Assembly (NCBI RefSeq): GCF_007992495.1
Contig: NZ_BKAJ01000013.1
Coordinates: 1 to 38,800 of the forward strand
Direction of reading: 5' to 3'
Length of the DNA: 38,800 nt
Source of the DNA: Reyranella soli
GTDB taxonomy: Bacteria; Pseudomonadota; Alphaproteobacteria; Reyranellales; Reyranellaceae
Shown: piece after piece, positions 32,253 to 38,800 of the stretch
Position numbering within the stretch: position 1 is the first letter of the stretch
How the letters are laid out: each line of letters begins with the position of its first letter
Program-made: the position numbers and the translations under genes
Notes under the pieces: model-generated
What the model was told of the DNA's origin: nothing
Database searches by the model: none
What the model saw: the letters and a program-made list of their open reading frames with translations, nothing else

Positions 32253-33551
32253 GAATTCCAACAAATTGTCCCTCAGGTGCTTGTGCGCATACGCCTTTCG
32301 GGTCAGCCCGCGGCGCTGCAGCTCGGGCACCAGCCCGTCGCAGACTTCCATGACGTAGCGGCGGTCGAAGTAGGGATTGAACATCAGGAAGCCGTCGCCG
32401 CCCACCTCCTCCATGATCTCCTGCATCACCCCGGCGACATGGTCGGGCGTGCCGGTGAAGTCGATGCCTTGCTTGGCGGTCGCGGTCCTGGCGAGCGCCC
32501 GCGGCGTCTTGCCGATCCACTTGGCGAGGGTCGACTGGTGGCCGTTGGTCGTGAGCGTCGGCGGCAACGGCTCGTCGAGGTCGAACTTGGAGAAGTCGAT
32601 TCCGGTGATGCGCGACATGCTGGAGAGCGTCGAATCGATGTGCTTCATGCCGTCTACCTCCTCCAGCCGACGGCGATCGCGCGCCGCCTCCATGCTGACG
32701 TCGATCAGCGGCTGGGCGAGGAACAGCACCTTTATGTCGTCGGGATTGCGTCCGGCCGCCACGGCACCCTGACGCACCTCCTCGCGATAGGCCTTCATGT
32801 GCTCGACCGTCGGCGCATTGGTGATGATGGTGTCGGCCCAGCGCGAGGCGAAGCGCTGGCCGCGTGGCGAGCCGCCGGCCTGGCAGATCGGCACCCTGCC
32901 CTGAGGCGAGCGTGGTGCGTTGATCGGCCCACGGCACTTGAAGTACTTGCCCTCGTAATTGATGGGATGGACCTTCGAGCCGTCGGCGAACATCGGCTTC
33001 TCGCGGTCGAGCACCACCGCATCGGGCTCCCACGCCTCCCAAAGTTTGGTCACCACCTCGGCGAACTCATCGGCCACGTCGTAACGCTCGTCGTGCGGCC
33101 GATGCTTCTCGTGCCCGTAATTCTGCGCCGCGCCGTCGTTGCTGCCTGTGACGCAGTTCCAGCCGATACGGCCTTCGGTGACGTGATCCAGCGAGTTGAC
33201 GAGGCGAGCGAGCAGGTACGGCGGATACTCCGACACCGAGAGCGTCGGGACGATGCCGAGGTTCTTGGTCGCCATGGCGAGATACGGCACCAGCACCGCC
33301 GGATCGAGTTTGGGCGCGCTGGCGCCGTACTGCAGGTAAGTGTCGTGGTTGCCCCTGTAGGTGTAGGGCACATTCGACGAGTCCTCGATGATGATGTAGT
33401 CGAAGCAGCCGCGCTCGAGACCCTGGGCCAGATCGACGAAGATGTCGGGCATCATCCAGCGCTGCAGGTCGCTGCCCGGCCAGGCGCTGCGCCAGCTCTT
33501 GGGACCGTAGCCCTGCGACAGGAACCAGGCGAGATGGAACGGCTTCTTCAT
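32250..33551 (-). CDS. Flavin-dependent monooxygenase, NtaA/SnaA/DszA family, copy 2
   Basis: A 433-residue paralogue of the protein at 23067-24371, with the same N-terminus (MKKPFHLAWFLSQGYGPKSW) and C-terminus (KAYAHKHLRDNLLEF) and the blocks NCVTGSNDGAAQNYG and PICQAGGSPRGQRFASRW. Differences cluster in residues 263-330 (for example TNAPTVEHMKAYREEV and the GMKHIDSTLSSMSRI region), the part that varies with substrate in this family. It is last in the LysR/four-DUF1028 operon, with its ATG overlapping the preceding DUF1028 stop by 4 bases. No flavin reductase gene is nearby. Probably cytoplasmic. Confidence 0.93.
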   Translation of the reverse strand: MKKPFHLAWFLSQGYGPKSWRSAWPGSDLQRWMMPDIFVDLAQGLERGCFDYIIIEDSSNVPYTYRGNHDTYLQYGASAPKLDPAVLVPYLAMATKNLGIVPTLSVSEYPPYLLARLVNSLDHVTEGRIGWNCVTGSNDGAAQNYGHEKHRPHDERYDVADEFAEVVTKLWEAWEPDAVVLDREKPMFADGSKVHPINYEGKYFKCRGPINAPRSPQGRVPICQAGGSPRGQRFASRWADTIITNAPTVEHMKAYREEVRQGAVAAGRNPDDIKVLFLAQPLIDVSMEAARDRRRLEEVDGMKHIDSTLSSMSRITGIDFSKFDLDEPLPPTLTTNGHQSTLAKWIGKTPRALARTATAKQGIDFTGTPDHVAGVMQEIMEEVGGDGFLMFNPYFDRRYVMEVCDGLVPELQRRGLTRKAYAHKHLRDNLLEF

Positions 33552-34252
33552 GCCCTGGCCTCCAGCCGCCTGACGAACTCGTCCTGGGTGATCGCCGTCG
33601 ACGGATCACGGCCGCGGTCGCGATAGAAGACCTCGTAGCGCTTGAACTCCTCCAGCACGCGGCGCAGCTCGACGATGGCATCGTCGTGCAAGTCGACCCG
33701 GACATCGACGTCGGGATAGTCGGGATCGGCGACCACGCGGATCGCCGCCGACCGCTCGGTCAGGTGCCCATCAGCGCCGACCTGGCCGCCCGAGTTCCGG
33801 CCGCCTTCCAGCGCCGCCAGGATCCTGAACTCCAGCAGCGTATCGGGATCCTTCTCGAAGCCGGCACAGATGCCCTCCAGCACCTGCGGCCCCGCCAGCA
33901 CGTTGCCGAAGGCGACATAGCCCTTGCCGACGTGGTGGCCCGACCACGGCCGTGTGCCCGAGCCGCTGTGACCGATGCCGTTGCCGTCGCGATCGATGAT
34001 GGCGATTTGGCGATAGGCATGGTCGGGGTCGTTCTGCTCCAGCATCTTCATGACGTGCGCCGGCGTATGGCCCTGCGCCATCAGCTCGATGGCCAGCGGG
34101 TCGTTGCCGCGGTTGGTGAAGGCCTGCGTCTTGCAGATGCCGACGCCAGCCTGGATGCCCTCGCAGCGGCCGCCTGAGCCGATCGAGAAGGTGGCGATGC
34201 CCAGGCCCAGCCGGCCGGTGTGTGGGCAGCGCGCGATGATCGAGAAGGTCAT
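33548..34252 (-). CDS. DUF1028 protein 3
   Basis: A 234-residue DUF1028 protein, fourth and last of the tandem set. It starts MTFSIIARCPHTGRLGLGIA at ATG 34252 with GGAG 5 nt before it; the longer frame upstream runs into the previous gene and is not used. Blocks are YRQIAIIDRDGNGIGHSG, PWSGHHVGKGYVAFGNVLAGP, the variant GRNSGGQVGADGHLTERSAA (Asn-Ser where others have Asp-Ala), VDVRVDLHDDAIVELRRVLEEF and the tail YYRDRG-like FYRDRGRDPSTAITQDEF. The GRNSGGQ change touches the most conserved motif and may alter activity. It is 2 bp from the gene before and overlaps the monooxygenase by 4 bases. Confidence 0.9.
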   Translation of the reverse strand: MTFSIIARCPHTGRLGLGIATFSIGSGGRCEGIQAGVGICKTQAFTNRGNDPLAIELMAQGHTPAHVMKMLEQNDPDHAYRQIAIIDRDGNGIGHSGSGTRPWSGHHVGKGYVAFGNVLAGPQVLEGICAGFEKDPDTLLEFRILAALEGGRNSGGQVGADGHLTERSAAIRVVADPDYPDVDVRVDLHDDAIVELRRVLEEFKRYEVFYRDRGRDPSTAITQDEFVRRLEARA

Positions 34253-34254
34253 GG

Positions 34255-34959
34255 CTACTCCGCCGCCTGCAACGTCTTCATGAATTCCTCCTGGCCCATC
34301 GCCCCTCGTGGATTGCGCTCGCGGTGGCGGTAATAGGGCTCGTACGGCTTGAAGTAGCTCCATACGCGGCGCAGCTCGTCGACCGCCTTGTCGTGCAGGT
34401 CGACGCGCAGGTCGATGTCGGCGAAGGCGTCGGTCGAGTAGACGCGCAAGGCGGCCGAACGCTCGGTCTTGGGACGCTCGCGCGTGCCCTGCCCGCCCGC
34501 GTCGCGCCCCGCCTCGATGCCCATCAGCAGACGATGCTCGAGGTCGGACTCTGGCTCGGCCAGGAAGCCCTTGGCGATGGCATCGGCGATCTCGGGCCCC
34601 ATCAGGCCGTTGCCGAAGGCGACGTAGTTCTCGCCGACGACATGGCCCGACCAGCCGCGAGTCTTCGGGCCAGTATGCGCCACCGCCATGCCCGTGCGAT
34701 CGATGACGCCGATCTGCCGGTATTCAGCGTAGGGATCGTTGTCCATGAGCTGCTGCAGCACCGCCCGCGCGGTGAAGCCCTGCGTCAGCAGGCGCAGGGC
34801 CAGGGCATTGTTGCGCTCGTTGGCAAAGGCCTGGCTCACCGTCACGCCGACGTTCGACTTCACGCCCCAGCAGTAGCGGCCGACGGTGATCGAGAAGGTT
34901 GCGATGCCGATGCCGACGCGGCCGGTCCGCTGGCAGCGGCCGAGGATGGTGTAGGTCAT
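34255..34959 (-). CDS. DUF1028 protein 4
   Basis: A 234-residue DUF1028 protein starting MTYTILGRCQRTGRVGIGIA. A perfect AGGAGG stands before the ATG at 34959, the strongest ribosome site of the tandem set; the frame is open far upstream, but that is the shadow of neighbouring paralogues. Blocks are YRQIGVIDRTGMAVAHTGP, RGWSGHVVGENYVAFGNGLMGP, GRDAGGQGTRERPKTERSAA and DIDLRVDLHDKAVDELRRVW, then YYRHRERNPRGAMGQEEF. The segment after GRDAGGQ is basic (RERPK) where others have NDGHL or ADGHL, which suggests a different ligand. Confidence 0.9.
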   Translation of the reverse strand: MTYTILGRCQRTGRVGIGIATFSITVGRYCWGVKSNVGVTVSQAFANERNNALALRLLTQGFTARAVLQQLMDNDPYAEYRQIGVIDRTGMAVAHTGPKTRGWSGHVVGENYVAFGNGLMGPEIADAIAKGFLAEPESDLEHRLLMGIEAGRDAGGQGTRERPKTERSAALRVYSTDAFADIDLRVDLHDKAVDELRRVWSYFKPYEPYYRHRERNPRGAMGQEEFMKTLQAAE

Positions 34960-34967
34960 GCTGCCTC

Positions 34968-35675
34968 CTAGGCGCGTTGTTTCTTGAGGTTGGCGACGAA
35001 GACATCCTGCGGGATCGCCTTGCTCGGGTTGCGTCCGCGCTCGCGGTAGAATTCCTCGTAGAGCTTGAATTCCTCGAGCACGCGCCGCAGTTCCTCTACC
35101 GCCGTCGGATGGACGTCGACGCGCACGTCGACGTCGGGATAGTCGAGCCGGTCGACGACCTTGATCGCCGCAGAGCGCTCCGGCCGGTGACTGTTCGCAT
35201 CGCCCTGGCCGCCGGCATCGCGCCCGCCTTCGAGGGCGCGCATCAGGCGGTATTCCAGGGCATCTTCCGGCTTCACCTTGAAGCCGGCGATCAAGCCGTC
35301 CAGGACCTGCGGCCCAACCAGTCCATTGCCGAACGCCACGCAATCTTCGTCGATCTTGTGGCCGGACCAGCCACGCGTACCCGGCCCCGTATGAGCGGCG
35401 ATGCGGCCTTCGCGGTCCATGATGGCGACCTGGCGAAAGTCGTGCTCGGTGTCGTTGGCCGCAAACATCTCCATGACACGCGACGGCACGTAGCCCTGCG
35501 CCATCAGCTTGATGCCCAGAGGATCGTTGGTACGATTGGGGAAAGCCTGCGTCTTGCAGACGCCGACATTGGCGGCGAGCCCTTCGCAGCGGCCTCCGAC
35601 AGCCAGCGAGAAGGTCGTGATGCCGAGGCCGAGCCGGCCGGTGCGCGGGCAGCGCCCGATGATCGAGTAGGTCAT
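34968..35675 (-). CDS. DUF1028 protein 5
   Basis: A 235-residue DUF1028 protein starting MTYSIIGRCPRTGRLGLGIT, with ATG at 35675 overlapping the stop of protein 6 by 4 bases. Blocks are FRQVAIMDREGRIAAHTGP, RGWSGHKIDEDCVAFGNGLVGP, GRDAGGQGDANSHRPERSAA and VDVRVDVHPTAVEELRRVLEEF, with tail FYRERGRNPSKAIPQDVF. It most resembles protein 3 in the C-terminal part. The catalytic function of the family is not established; a hydrolase role is inferred from my recollection that a DUF1028 structure has the Ntn-hydrolase fold. Confidence 0.9.
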   Translation of the reverse strand: MTYSIIGRCPRTGRLGLGITTFSLAVGGRCEGLAANVGVCKTQAFPNRTNDPLGIKLMAQGYVPSRVMEMFAANDTEHDFRQVAIMDREGRIAAHTGPGTRGWSGHKIDEDCVAFGNGLVGPQVLDGLIAGFKVKPEDALEYRLMRALEGGRDAGGQGDANSHRPERSAAIKVVDRLDYPDVDVRVDVHPTAVEELRRVLEEFKLYEEFYRERGRNPSKAIPQDVFVANLKKQRA

Positions 35676-36385
35676 TGCGCCGCCTCCCGGTTCGCGAGGC
35701 GGGTTGCGAACTCGACCTGCGGGATGGCCTCCCGGGGATTCTTGCCGCGGTCGCGATAGTAACCGCGATAAAGGTCGTATTCCTCGAAGGCACGGCGCAG
35801 GTCGTCGATCGCCTTGTCGTGCAGGTCGACGCGCAGGTCGAGTTCGGCATGGTCGTGGTTGCCATAGACGAAAAGGCCGGCCGAACGTTCGGTGAGATGG
35901 CCGTCATTGCCGACCTGACCACCGGCGTCGCGGCCTGCCTCGATGGCACGCAGCAGGCGGCGCTCGAACGATTCGTCGGCGTATTTCTCATAGCCCGTGG
36001 CGATTGCGTCCACGACCTCGGGCCCCGCCAGCACGTTGCCCATCGAGACGTAGCCGTCGCCGATCTTGTGGCCGGACCAGCCGCGCGTCTTGGGGCCGCT
36101 GTAGGCGGCGGCGCGACCGTCACGATCGATGACAGCGACCTGGCGATAGGCGAAATCGGGGTCGTTGGCTTTCAGCTCGTCGAGCACGTGCGTCGGCGAG
36201 AAGCCCTCGGCCAGCAGCCGCAGCGCCAACGTGTTGTTGCCCTGGTTGACGAAGGCCTGGCTCATGGTGGCGCCGACATTGGCGCGCAATCCGTTGCAAT
36301 AGAGTCCGACGCAGATCGAGTAGGTCGCGATGCCGATGCCCATCTGCCCGGTCCTCGGACAGCGCGCCACGAGCGTGAAGGTCAT
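35672..36385 (-). CDS. DUF1028 protein 6
   Basis: A 237-residue DUF1028 protein, first of the four tandem copies and 68 bp downstream of the LysR gene. It begins MTFTLVARCPRTGQMGIGIA; GAGGAG lies about 8 nt before the ATG at 36385. Blocks are YRQVAVIDRDGRAAAYSGP, RGWSGHKIGDGYVSMGNVLAGP, GRDAGGQVGNDGHLTERSAG and ELDLRVDLHDKAIDDLRRAF, then YYRDRGKNPREAIPQVEF. All copies in this operon share the RDRG.NP tail, absent from proteins 1 and 2. Tight spacing through the next four genes (overlap 4, gap 8, gap 2, overlap 4) argues for one co-translated mRNA. Confidence 0.9.
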   Translation of the reverse strand: MTFTLVARCPRTGQMGIGIATYSICVGLYCNGLRANVGATMSQAFVNQGNNTLALRLLAEGFSPTHVLDELKANDPDFAYRQVAVIDRDGRAAAYSGPKTRGWSGHKIGDGYVSMGNVLAGPEVVDAIATGYEKYADESFERRLLRAIEAGRDAGGQVGNDGHLTERSAGLFVYGNHDHAELDLRVDLHDKAIDDLRRAFEEYDLYRGYYRDRGKNPREAIPQVEFATRLANREAAQ

Positions 36386-36453
36386 GGACGTTTTCTCCTC
36401 TCGTCATCTTGCTCTTGCGTTCGCCGGCGCGATGCATGAAGCGCGCCACGCAC

Positions 36454-37371
36454 CTATGCTGCGTTGCTGAGGGGCTCGCGCAGGTTTTGCATTTCACCCT
36501 GAAGGAATCGCAGGAACTCCTCGGCCGCGAGCGGAAGCTGGCGCGAGGAATGGGTAATCGCCTCGATGGTCGCGCTGTTGACGATGCGGTCGCGGATCGG
36601 AACGGCGATGACATTCCCGGTGCTGAGGCTGTCGGCCGCCGACAGGCGCGAATGGAAGGTGAGACCGTTGTTGAGATGCACGAACTGCACACGGAGCTGG
36701 ATCGAGTTGGTCTCCAGCAACGGCATCATGAAGATGCCGGCCGCCTTGCAGGCAAGGTCGATCAGCATGCGGCTGCCAGAGTTCTTCAGAGGCAGGGCGA
36801 TCGGGTAGCCGATCGCTTCTGCAAGCGACACCTTGGCCTTCTTGGCCAGCGGATGGCGCGGCGACATCAGCGCGACCAGCGGCTCGCGCATCTTGAACAC
36901 GCTGGTGAGTTCGGGCTCGACCGTCGGATAGAAGGCGAGCCCGATGTCGGTACGACCTTCGCGCACCGCGGCGAGGATGCGGTCGGTGCGATCGATCGTG
37001 ACGTTGAAGGTGATGCCCGGATATCGGGCACTGAACTTCAGGATCACCTGCGGCAGAACGCCCGGCACCAGCGATTCGATCGCCTGCAGGTTGATCGTGC
37101 CGCGACGCAGCCCTTTCAGCGCGTCGAGCTCGGAGCGCACGCGCTCGTCCTGGCGCAGGCTCGACCGCGCATGGCGCAGGAAGATCTCGCCCGCCGACGT
37201 CAATTCGACGCCGCGCGCATGGCGCTGAAACAACGGCACGCCAAGCTCGTGTTCGAGTTTCTGGATCTGGCGACTGAGCGCTGATTGCGCGACGTGCAGT
37301 TCCTCCGCGGCCTCGCGGATCGAACCGTGGCGGGCAACGGCGGTGAAGTAGCGGAGATGGGCGTTGGTCAT
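36454..37371 (-). CDS. LysR-family transcriptional regulator
   Basis: A 305-residue LTTR. The N-terminal winged helix-turn-helix (about 1-62) holds LRYFTAVARHGSIREAAEEL and VAQSALSRQIQKLEHELGVP. The effector-binding domain (about 90-295) contains RTDIGLAFYPTVEPELTSVF. The start at 37371 gives the standard LTTR beginning; an earlier in-frame start at 37434 would run through the promoter region. It is first in the DUF1028-monooxygenase operon and divergent from the DUF4392 genes, the classical layout for an LTTR that controls its divergent neighbour and itself. A T-N11-A containing repeat (GATGC-N7-GCATC, 37385-37401) lies just upstream of its start. Confidence 0.93.
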   Translation of the reverse strand: MTNAHLRYFTAVARHGSIREAAEELHVAQSALSRQIQKLEHELGVPLFQRHARGVELTSAGEIFLRHARSSLRQDERVRSELDALKGLRRGTINLQAIESLVPGVLPQVILKFSARYPGITFNVTIDRTDRILAAVREGRTDIGLAFYPTVEPELTSVFKMREPLVALMSPRHPLAKKAKVSLAEAIGYPIALPLKNSGSRMLIDLACKAAGIFMMPLLETNSIQLRVQFVHLNNGLTFHSRLSAADSLSTGNVIAVPIRDRIVNSATIEAITHSSRQLPLAAEEFLRFLQGEMQNLREPLSNAA

Positions 37372-37412
37372 GCGATTCGATACTGATGCCGATCCAGCAT
37401 CGTGTCGAAGCA

Positions 37413-37472
37413 AAAATTGAACTTGTGCGATCACTGAGCAAAGCGCCCTAATCTGGGCAGGGGTTCAATTTT
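37413..37472. promoter_or_regulatory. Inverted repeat AAAATTGAAC-N40-GTTCAATTTT in the LysR/DUF4392 divergent promoter
   Basis: Perfect 10-bp arms at 37413-37422 and 37463-37472. The right arm ends 11 bp before the ATG of the DUF4392 gene and the left arm is 42 bp from the LysR start. The spacing places both arms on one face after about five helical turns, as for paired LTTR contacts. The word GGTTCAAT (37462) also occurs in the other divergent promoter at 30109. Nearby GATGC-N7-GCATC at 37385-37401 contains a T-N11-A motif. Confidence 0.5.
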
Positions 37473-37483
37473 CGGGGACTGCA

Positions 37484-38503
37484 ATGCTCGACATGGTTGG
37501 CGAGGCGGTGGATCGGCTGATCACCATCGAAGCGAAGAATCACGGCATGCCGCACGGCGTGCTGCTGCCGATGTACCTGGCGGCGCGCAGGAAGGCCGGC
37601 AACAAACCGGTGACGATGGCCGCCGCCAAGGGACTGCAGAAGGCGCTGCGCAAAGGCGACGTTGTCTTCATCATGACCGGCGCAGGCTACGAGCCCACCA
37701 TGCCCAAGGGCGAGAGCGACGGCCCGCCGGGCGCGGCCTCGCTGGCGCGCATCCTCTATCGCGGGCTGGGCGCCGTCCCTGTCTACGTCAACGAGGCTTG
37801 CCACGCCGATCCGATCGTCGCCTCGAGCGAGGCCGCCGGCCTGATGGTGAAGCCGTTCGAGCAGGCACGCGACCGCCATCTCGGCGCCGCCATCGAGAAC
37901 GCGCCGACCGAGCAGTCGCAGATCAAGCCGTGGATCGCCGAGATCTACGCCAGGTACAAGCCCAAGGCCGTGGTCAGCGCCGAGCGGCTTGGCGCCGGCG
38001 CCGACGGCAACGTGCACACCGCGACCGGCCTGCCGCTCACCGGGCCGAAGTCGATGTTCGAGGGGTGCATCGATATCGGCGGGGTCGTGACCGAGGCCAA
38101 GCGCCGCAAGATCTTCTCGGTCGGCATCGGCGATCACGGCAACGAGCTTGGCTTCGGCACGATCTACGACGCCGTCGTGAAGACCATGCCCAAGGGCAAG
38201 GCGCTCGCCACCGTGGTGAAGACCGATGTCGTGGTGCCGGCGATGATGTCGAACTGGGGCTGCTACGGCATCGAAGCCTGCCTCGCCTACCTCCTGAAGA
38301 AGCCGCAGCTCATCCATTCGCCCGAGATGGAGAAGCGGATCATCCAGGCCTGCCTCGATGCCGGCGGGCTCGAGGCGATGTACTGCACCACCGAGTTCCT
38401 GGTCGACGGCCTGGACGGCGAGACCTCGATGGCCTGCATGCAGTTCCTGTCCAACATCGTGCGCAAGAACCTCGAGCCGCCCGATGCCGGGCTGACGCAC
38501 TAG
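37484..38503 (+). CDS. DUF4392 protein (D-glutamate cyclase-like), copy 1
   Basis: A 339-residue protein matching the DUF4392/glutamate cyclase domain, the family of the C-terminal part of mitochondrial DGLUCY, which interconverts D-glutamate and 5-oxo-D-proline. Visible family features are AVDRLITIEAKNHG, a nucleotide-fold-like VVFIMTGAGYEPTMPKGESDGPPGAA region (glycine-rich and acidic), VSAERLGAGADGNVHTATG and FSVGIGDHGNELGFGTI. GGGGA lies about 6 nt before the ATG at 37484. It is divergent from LysR and 12 bp upstream of a second copy. Substrate may differ from D-glutamate; the reaction is inferred from the family. Confidence 0.85.
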   Translation: MLDMVGEAVDRLITIEAKNHGMPHGVLLPMYLAARRKAGNKPVTMAAAKGLQKALRKGDVVFIMTGAGYEPTMPKGESDGPPGAASLARILYRGLGAVPVYVNEACHADPIVASSEAAGLMVKPFEQARDRHLGAAIENAPTEQSQIKPWIAEIYARYKPKAVVSAERLGAGADGNVHTATGLPLTGPKSMFEGCIDIGGVVTEAKRRKIFSVGIGDHGNELGFGTIYDAVVKTMPKGKALATVVKTDVVVPAMMSNWGCYGIEACLAYLLKKPQLIHSPEMEKRIIQACLDAGGLEAMYCTTEFLVDGLDGETSMACMQFLSNIVRKNLEPPDAGLTH

Positions 38504-38515
38504 GGGGCTCGAACC

Positions 38516-38800
38516 ATGGATGTCGCCACCCACGTCGCCAACCACTCCTCGACCACCGAAGCGCAGCTCGCGCTGATCGGCCAGCACATTGACCGCCTGG
38601 TGACGGTCGAGGCGCGCATCTCGCCGACCTCGCGCAATGTCATCGTCCATCTCTACGAAGCGGCGCGCGCCGCGCAGGGCGGCGGGCCGCTGTCGATGCT
38701 GGCCGCGCAGCAAATCGTGAAAAACCTCGGACCCGGCAAGGTCGTGTTCATCACCACCGGCGCCGGCGACCCCCGCTTCCTGCCGGCGGGCGAGACCGAC
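38516..38800 (+). CDS. DUF4392 protein (D-glutamate cyclase-like), copy 2, partial
   Basis: The first 95 codons of a second DUF4392 gene, cut by the right window edge. It starts at ATG 38516, 12 bp after the first copy's stop. The region IDRLVTVEARISPTSRNVIV, then VVFITTGAGDPRFLPAGETD, aligns with the equivalent IDRLITIEAKNHG and VVFIMTGAGYEPTMPKGESD-type blocks of copy 1 (there VDRLITIEAK). The two are diverged paralogues, not a recent duplication, and could form a heteromeric enzyme. The C-terminal two thirds are not visible. Confidence 0.8.
   Translation, partial: MDVATHVANHSSTTEAQLALIGQHIDRLVTVEARISPTSRNVIVHLYEAARAAQGGGPLSMLAAQQIVKNLGPGKVVFITTGAGDPRFLPAGETD

Noticed and set aside
34255..36123. 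622-residue frame suggesting a fused DUF1028 protein
   Set aside because: Only its last 234 residues are DUF1028; the rest is a wrong-frame reading of the upstream copies. A perfect AGGAGG marks the true start at 34959.
37448..38713. 421-residue minus-strand frame covering the DUF4392 genes
   Set aside because: It is antisense to two recognisable paralogues whose equivalent positions align in the plus strand.

Overview
The window is GC-rich and densely coding. It looks like the chromosome of an alphaproteobacterium with a broad catabolic lifestyle. The signs are an HWE-type sensor kinase, three lone TctC/Bug-type binding proteins, FadE-like acyl-CoA dehydrogenases, flavin-dependent (NtaA/SnaA-type) monooxygenases, DUF1028 and DUF4392 proteins, and several palindromic intergenic repeat families. 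A Reyranella-like or related Rhodospirillales/Rhizobiales genome fits best, but this is inference from gene content. I saw no rRNA, tRNA, CRISPR array, phage gene or transposase.

Left part (1-22964). An ABC exporter half-transporter is followed by a 538-bp gene-free stretch, an aldo/keto reductase and a divergent orphan protein of unknown function. Then come two acyl-CoA dehydrogenases, a DUF433/DUF5615 toxin-antitoxin-like pair, a glutathione S-transferase, and two tandem periplasmic TctC proteins divergent from an HpcH/HpaI aldolase. A DUF559 protein, a citryl-CoA-lyase-like protein with a gamma-glutamyltransferase, a divergent polysaccharide deacetylase and an 886-residue acyl-CoA synthetase/GNAT fusion follow. 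The section ends with a small membrane protein, an EamA transporter, the HWE kinase, a TrpG/PabA amidotransferase and a third TctC.

Right part (22965-38800). This reads as one accessory catabolic locus. On the minus strand, one operon runs DUF1028 - DUF1028 - peptide-type binding protein - two permeases - GntR/UTRA regulator - flavin monooxygenase. The two ATPases of the same transporter are divergent on the plus strand, across a promoter region with a perfect 9-bp inverted repeat. Beyond them a second minus-strand operon runs LysR regulator - four tandem DUF1028 genes - a second, very similar flavin monooxygenase. Divergent from LysR are two tandem DUF4392 (D-glutamate cyclase-like) genes, the second cut by the window edge. 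In all there are six DUF1028 paralogues, two monooxygenases, two DUF4392 proteins, a complete ABC importer and two regulators. A likely reading is import of a peptide- or amide-like compound, flavin-dependent oxidation, hydrolysis by DUF1028 proteins (a family I recall as having an Ntn-hydrolase fold) and final handling of a glutamate/oxoproline-type product. The substrate cannot be read from sequence.

Intergenic space carries at least three palindromic repeat families. The most striking is a mosaic of GC-rich hairpins that sits right at gene ends. Between the convergent ATPase and monooxygenase genes it forms a nested palindrome whose outer arms include both stop codons.
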